Source: Cryptomeria japonica (lineage: Eukaryota; Streptophyta; Pinopsida; Cupressales; Cupressaceae). From it: 64,000 nucleotides of DNA. A model generated the notes under the pieces. It was not told the origin of the DNA, made no database searches, and saw only the letters and a program-made list of their open reading frames with translations. The position numbers were made by a program, and so were the translations under genes. The DNA is taken from assembly GCF_030272615.1 (NCBI RefSeq), contig NC_081413.1:145304476-145368475 (forward strand), given 5' to 3'. Shown in pieces: positions 59,593 through 64,000 of this stretch; positions within the stretch are counted from its first letter, which is position 1; each line of letters opens with the position of its first letter.

Positions 59593-60460
59593 CTGCTACA
59601 TGGCTTCCTCTAAAGCCTCTAAATGTTTCCAACACCTGGAAACGGGATGTCCTTCCTTGCCACAAAAACTGCAAGGATCACCTGATTTCTTCTTAGTCTT
59701 GGAGGAAGACTCACCAGACTTTGAAGATTTGCCCTGTTTAGAATTGGACTGTGGTTTTGAATCAAACTTAGGTGGTGGCTTGGAGGGATTCTCACTAGCC
59801 TCTGAATCTTTCTTAGGCTTTGGTTTCTGCTTCTGTTTTCCTTTGGAGGACTGGGCTACCAATGCTTGGTTCTGTGAACCTGAAAGTGAATCCAACTGCT
59901 TAAGCTTAGCTTGCTCACGAGTCAGACGATCACAAAAGACCTCAAAAGAAGGCATGACATGTCGAGCACCCAAGGCATCCATGGTGGAATAGAAGTTCGA
60001 AGAGAAGATCTGAAATGGACCCTGAAGCTTGGAGAGAATCAGGAAAATGCACTCTGTATCAGTCTTAGTCTTACCACAACCCTGCAAGATTGATCTTTGT
60101 TGTTTGAACTTCATCAGAAAGTCCTCAATAGAAGGAAACGAATCAGGTACCAAGAAAGTTAACTCTGCCTCAAGCTGCAAAGCTCTGAACTCGTTGACAG
60201 TACCAAAAAGTCCTTCAAACTCGAGGAGTGAGACAACCCTCAAGATGAAACTGAAGACTATCGGAAATGTGTAAAGCCATCAATCCCATAGCCTGATCCA
60301 TATTGTTCCTGTGCTGCATAATCTCAAAAGGACGTGTCAACTGAAGCTGAACCTCATCCAAATAGGACCATAACCCTTTTGACTGGAGAAGAGTCATCAT
60401 GCGACCCTTCCAAGTGTGGTAATTATGCGGTGTGAGAGATTCAATAGGTCTGTCTGCCAT
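59593..60460 (-). pseudogene. Element H Gag
   Basis: From the ATG at 60460 (MADRPIESLTPHNYHTWKGRM) with the copia Gag NY..WK motif. A one-base shift near 60215-60225 leads to the second frame with EGLFGTVNEFRALQLEAEL, a Lys/Ser-rich linker and the intact zinc knuckle CSFCGKEGHPVSRC near 59665. A TAG at 59593-59595 separates it from the protease. Confidence 0.9.
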
Positions 60461-61628
60461 CCTGTGAACTGTGCTTCAACTGCTCTGAATTTTTAATTAT
60501 TATTAAGTGGTCTTTCAGAACTAGACAGAAGATGCAGAAGGGGGTTTGATTTTTTTTGTAGTGGTGTTTGTAAATTCTAGTTTTCTGATGTAAATAACAG
60601 AAAGCAAGAGAAAACACCCCCCCCACAATGCAAAAAACTAATCCCCAGTACAAACTGAAAGCCAGAAAATGATAGAAAGCAATAACGGGTTGAGACAAAA
60701 TTTGGAGCACCTGAAGATTTTTCTAATGAAATAGACTATAGAGCTGGAAAGAGAACAGAACCACCTTTCCAACGCCTATTCGCTTTCAAAAAACGGAGTC
60801 CGTATGCAAAAGATATGGCTCCTGGAGTACAAAAAACTTGTTCTGACTTTGACTGGCAAAAAACACTACAAAATGGCAAAATCAGAAAAAAAAGTCCTGC
60901 ATTAATTAGATCAGGCTCGGAACCAGCTTTCCAACGCCTATTCATTTTTGAAAAACGGAGATCGGACGCCCAAGTTATGCCCGTTTTTGTAAAACTGCTC
61001 CTAAAGGGACCCAGATGGGCCTTTAAGCCCTCAAGGGCTTAAAAAAAAAAAGCCCCTGGTCCTCTGGGCGACCAAGGGCGGGCGCAGGGGGCGGTGGCGC
61101 GGGGGCGGCGCTGCTGGCGGCGGGCGGCGCGCAGGTGGCGCCCGGGCGGCGGGGTCTCGGCAGGCGGCGCGGCGGGCGACAGGGGGCGCGGCGGGCGGCG
61201 GCTGAGCGCGGGGCTGCGTGTGGGCGGGTTACCGCCAGCGGCAATGGCCGCCGGGTGGCCGCCGGGCTGGGCGGTGGCTGCGTTTTTTTTTAACACTGGC
61301 TGCGCCCAAAAAATTTTAAAAAACTGCATTTTTTTTATTTTTTTTTATTTTTCCGTCTCGGTTTTTGTGCCCTAGGGTTGTACGACCTTGGGGCCAAAAA
61401 AAATTTGCCTCTTGGAGCAACTGTGTCCAAATCGGATGAATTTTATATGGAAATAGGGGTTTTTGGGCGCTACGAGCTCAACGGTGAGGTCCGTTTGGGC
61501 TCAAAGTGCACCGAAAAAAAAATACCCCCTATTCCAAAATAAAAAACAGAAGACAAATACAGATCTGATGCAACCAAAACCTGGATCTCAAAATCTTTCA
61601 AAAGTCTGAACAAGTTGCAGCAGATCCA
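60461..61628 (-). other. Element H leader with a GC-extreme block
   Basis: The leader of about 1.17 kb contains, at about 61073-61283, a block almost only of G and C with GGCGG/GCGCGG-type runs, bordered by A-rich and T-rich homopolymer tracts (about 61041-61050 and 61283-61291). Two similar segments around 60770-60830 and 60930-60990 (CCAACGCCTATTC, then AAAAACGGAG) are diverged copies. No coding is proposed. Confidence 0.7.
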
Positions 61629-61640
61629 GCTTTGATACCA
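61629..61640 (-). other. Element H primer-binding site
   Basis: Minus-strand TGGTATCAAAGC lies directly next to the 5' LTR, initiator-Met type. Confidence 0.85.
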
Positions 61641-61958
61641 TGTAGGATTTGAGAAATACAAATCCACAGAACCCAAAAGAAACCTGCATGCAAGAAACCT
61701 GTCACAGAGAAAGAGAGAGAACGAATACAAGGGTTTTGGCTCTGACAAAGAGAAAAGATATATTATCAGAGAAAAATGAATCAAGAATATGAATAATACA
61801 AGAGATCAATCCTTATAAAGGAGATCAACACCAAAAGGAAAACCTAACCCTAAGGTGTGAGCATTTAATAATTAAATATTAATTATTAAATGACTAATGT
61901 ATGCATAAAGAGAAATCTTAAGAGGAGAGCAAAGTTAATTAATTACTTTACTCTAACA
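61641..61958 (-). repeat. Element H 5' LTR
   Basis: 318 bp, twin of 55911-56228. Confidence 0.93.
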
Positions 61959-61963
61959 CAGAC

Positions 61964-62274
61964 CCCATTTATGTACACTTACTATCTGCAGTAGTATCAT
62001 CTGATTGTGGGTAAGGTTTCCCATCATGGTTTTTCCCCTTACAGGGTTTCCACGTACAAATATTGGTGTTATGTGTTGTGAATGACTTTGTGTTTATGTT
62101 TCATGCACTAATCTTTACCGGTATAACAATTAACTGTTAAAACTATCTACCAGCATACTTAATTGGTTTACCGGTATTAAGCATTAAGTTGGTTAAGTGT
62201 TTTTTGGTTTGAATTTATTTGACAACTGATTCACCCCCCCCCCCCCCTCTCTAAGTTGTCTCCGGGACCTAACA
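61964..62274 (+). repeat. Copia-B 3' LTR, right part
   Basis: This completes the LTR split by H. The C run is 14 here (12 in the 5' LTR). It ends CCTAACA, followed by the CAAAA duplication. Confidence 0.92.
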
Positions 62275-62279
62275 CAAAA

Positions 62280-62979
62280 ATCTCACATTCCTCTAGGTAT
62301 CCCTTCATCTAAGGAATTTTTAATTCTTTTTTATTCCTTCAATTTCCATGCTTCATTTTTGGAGAATGTTTAAATTCTCCTTCTCATCATTCAAGGAATA
62401 TTTTGATTCATTTTTGTCTTCCCTAGGTGCATTGGGAAGCCTTCCCAATAAACCTTGAGTATGGAGACAATAAAATCCTTTATGGCATATATCTTGGACT
62501 CCACACTTGTCTTGTCAACCTCTCTTGATCCATGTGTGGGCTCACATACAATCTTGGCCCTCCATTTCTCCTCCTCTTCCTCTATAAATTGGAGACTCCG
62601 GTCCTTCATTTCCCATCTCCAAATATAGTAAGTTAATGTTGCCCTTTTGAGTCCAAGCAATCATCCAAGCACCCAAACTAGAGTCAAATTTCCCCACATC
62701 CATCACTTAGCCATTCATTTTGCATACCCATTCCATCCTTAATCCATCCATATCATCATCCCTTTAGCTATCTTGTGCACAATTTGGAGAGCCAATCACA
62801 TCTAATAAAGGAGCAAATCCAATCAGGTTGGTCACTATTCCAACCTCATCCCGCTCAATCCAACAAACAAGTGAAGGCCTATGAAGGTATAATGGTATTG
62901 GTTAAGTTAATTTGAATATTTTATATTTATTTGTGTTTTAACTTGCCATTTAACCTCATCCTAGTTTTCCCTTGGTTTG
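62280..62979. repeat. Solo LTR F, right part
   Basis: This continues 29776. CTCTATAAATTGGAG near 62580 is a TATA-type core promoter for plus-strand transcription, followed by a pyrimidine-rich leader. It ends ...GGTTTG before GGATC (62980-62984), which matches GGATC at 29306-29310. Total LTR length without Copia-B is about 1,166 bp. The TG (not CA) terminus is unusual. Confidence 0.6.
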
Positions 62980-62984
62980 GGATC

Positions 62985-64000
62985 CACCAACATCCAAGAA
63001 ATAGTCTTTGGCTATTTAGTGCTTTTGGCTTTGGGAGGAGCGAACTGCTCAAAATCAAATTCATCTAGTGAAATCACTTGTTTCTTCCTTTTAGGTGCTA
63101 CTATATCCATCCATGGTGGTAAATCTGCTTTGGTAGATGGAGTTGTGGCCTCCTTCTGAATAGCAGCCGGTATCTGAGACACATTTTGACTTGAAGACGT
63201 AGCAGCAAAAGATGAAATTATTGTTACTAAGGTTGTGGTAACAGATGGTGATTTTGTTGATGGAGAAACAATATCTATTATTGATGCCTCCTTTGAAACA
63301 ACTATAGATGGTGTCTTAGTGGCAACAATAGTACTTACAATAGGTGGATCTTTAGTTATGATTGTTATGGAAGGTAGGCCCACTGACTGTTTCTCTATAT
63401 TTATCTGCTCCAAAGATTCAATAAAATCCAGAATTGAAGACTCAATAATGGATGTAGGAACATCATCAAAACTCAAGAGACTAGACAATGTACCATATTG
63501 CTGATCACCCTCTTGTTGTGGTGATTCTATATTCAACCCCCCATCATCATATTCTTCTTCTTCTTTATCCAAATCTGATTCAATAGAATGAATGATAACT
63601 TGTGTAGGAGTTGATACTTCTGAAGTGGTGAGAGTATAAATCACACCTTGATGAGTTGGTTCTTCAACTTGCATTTCCTCTTCATCTAGAATTTCTCCTT
63701 CTTCTTGTTCTTTTTCTTTCTCAACCTCTTCAACAGTTGGCTTCTCGGGCTCTTTTGCTTGTGTCACTTGTGGAACTGATGCATATTCACCTTTCTTTAA
63801 TCCTTTGATAGTGAATTTGATTTTAGGTCTTTTTCCCTTAGATTGTATCAAAGGGATTGATGAAGGTTCTTGCACATCTTCATTGCTCTTGGTCCTTAAT
63901 TCAGCTATTTTGCCAACTAGACCATCACTATTATCATCATCACCAGATCTTGAAGGAAGCTTCTCCATTCTAATCCGCTTTTTCAACAACCATCCATTAG
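62985..64000 (-). pseudogene. Element E reading frame, upstream part (runs off window)
   Basis: I do not recognise it. It is open on the minus strand from the window end to a TAG at 63012-63014, then the same frame continues (PKTISWMLVDP) to the F insertion. It is low-complexity: an acidic run (EEVEKEKEQEEGEILDEEE), then a Ser/Thr/Ile/Val-rich stretch with repeated PSI/KTPSIVV/KEASIID-like units, then PPWMDIVAPKRKKQ. This looks like a disordered linker between a missing N-terminal domain beyond 64000 and the helical C-terminus at 28128-29310. In this it matches the plan of the element G U3 frame. Confidence 0.55.

Larger units (their letters stand above)
55911..61958 (-). mobile_element. Element H: young but defective Ty1/copia
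   Basis: The element is 6,048 bp with two 318-bp LTRs differing at only two bases by my reading, ends TGTAGG...TAACA, and target duplication CAGAC (55906-55910, 61959-61963). Full copia coding order is on the minus strand but with at least seven stops and two frameshifts. Confidence 0.95.
29777..62274 (+). mobile_element. Copia-B: Ty1/copia element carrying two nested insertions
   Basis: The LTRs are 29777-30833 (1,057 bp) and 55161-55910 plus 61964-62274 (1,061 bp). The ends are TGTTGG...CTAACA and the target duplication CAAAA is at 29772-29776 and 62275-62279. Without its insertions it is about 6.7 kb. Gag-PR-INT-RT-RH are present in copia order. Gypsy G sits inside RT and copia H inside the 3' LTR. 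LTR divergence by eye is a few percent. Confidence 0.95.

Noticed and set aside
61023-61375. Ala/Pro/Arg/Gly-rich open frames on both strands
   Set aside because: They are a by-product of the GC-extreme block in the H leader; no ordered domains and no support as genes.

Overview
This window looks like nuclear DNA from a large, repeat-rich plant genome. A gymnosperm-type genome is my guess, but nothing here fixes the species. Evidence for a plant: Ty1/copia and Ty3/gypsy LTR retrotransposons with plant-type features (initiator-Met-like primer sites TGGTAT(C/T/A)(A/T)(A/G)AGC, an Ogre/Tat-like gypsy with two RNase H regions, plant-style Gag zinc motifs) and long AT-rich microsatellites. I see no convincing host gene, tRNA or rRNA. 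Almost all of it is a stack of retrotransposons inserted into one another. I resolved the order from 5-bp target-site duplications (TSDs) and LTR boundaries.

Left nest (1-20.7 kb). A copia fragment on the minus strand (1-303) abuts an old plus-strand copia, called Copia-C (about 304-20.7 kb; gag, protease, integrase, RT and RNase H all decayed). Copia-C is split by element A (3197-9896, minus, TSD TTGAA). A is a non-autonomous LTR element with no RT or integrase. It carries a zinc-knuckle/coiled-coil protein and a second decayed reading frame of about 1,100 codons. Farther on, Copia-C is split by a copia-type LTR (about 10891-19810), which is itself split by element D (11480-19266, minus, TSD GTATG), a gypsy-like element with gag-protease only.

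Middle (20.7-27.4 kb). This holds microsatellites (20.8 kb and 22.2-22.9 kb), possible LTR relics and AT-rich sequence with small duplications but no gene that I can support.

Right nest (27.4-64 kb). The outermost layer, E, is a minus-strand reading frame (above 64000 to 62985, then 29310 to 28128) whose stop codon overlaps a TATA box, followed by an R/U5-like stretch. It is interrupted by a solo-LTR-like insert F (29311-62979, flanked by GGATC). F is interrupted by Copia-B (29777-62274, plus, TSD CAAAA). Copia-B is interrupted twice: in pol by gypsy G (33754-53467, minus, 19.7 kb, TSD AAACC) and in its 3' LTR by a small copia H (55911-61958, minus, TSD CAGAC).

The most striking object is G. 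Its LTRs are 6,264 and 6,261 bp, and each carries in U3 a 1,213-1,214-codon open frame on the sense strand. The frame ends about 94 bp upstream of the LTR TATA box and begins downstream of three copies of a promoter-like module (G-box-like, 10-bp inverted repeat, CCGAC core). E appears to repeat this arrangement of a frame that runs up to a TATA box. A carries a frame of similar size and layout inside the element instead. A set of large accessory proteins carried by LTR elements, in two or three lineages and once entirely within U3, is my best candidate for something undescribed. Homology among the three proteins is not shown here.
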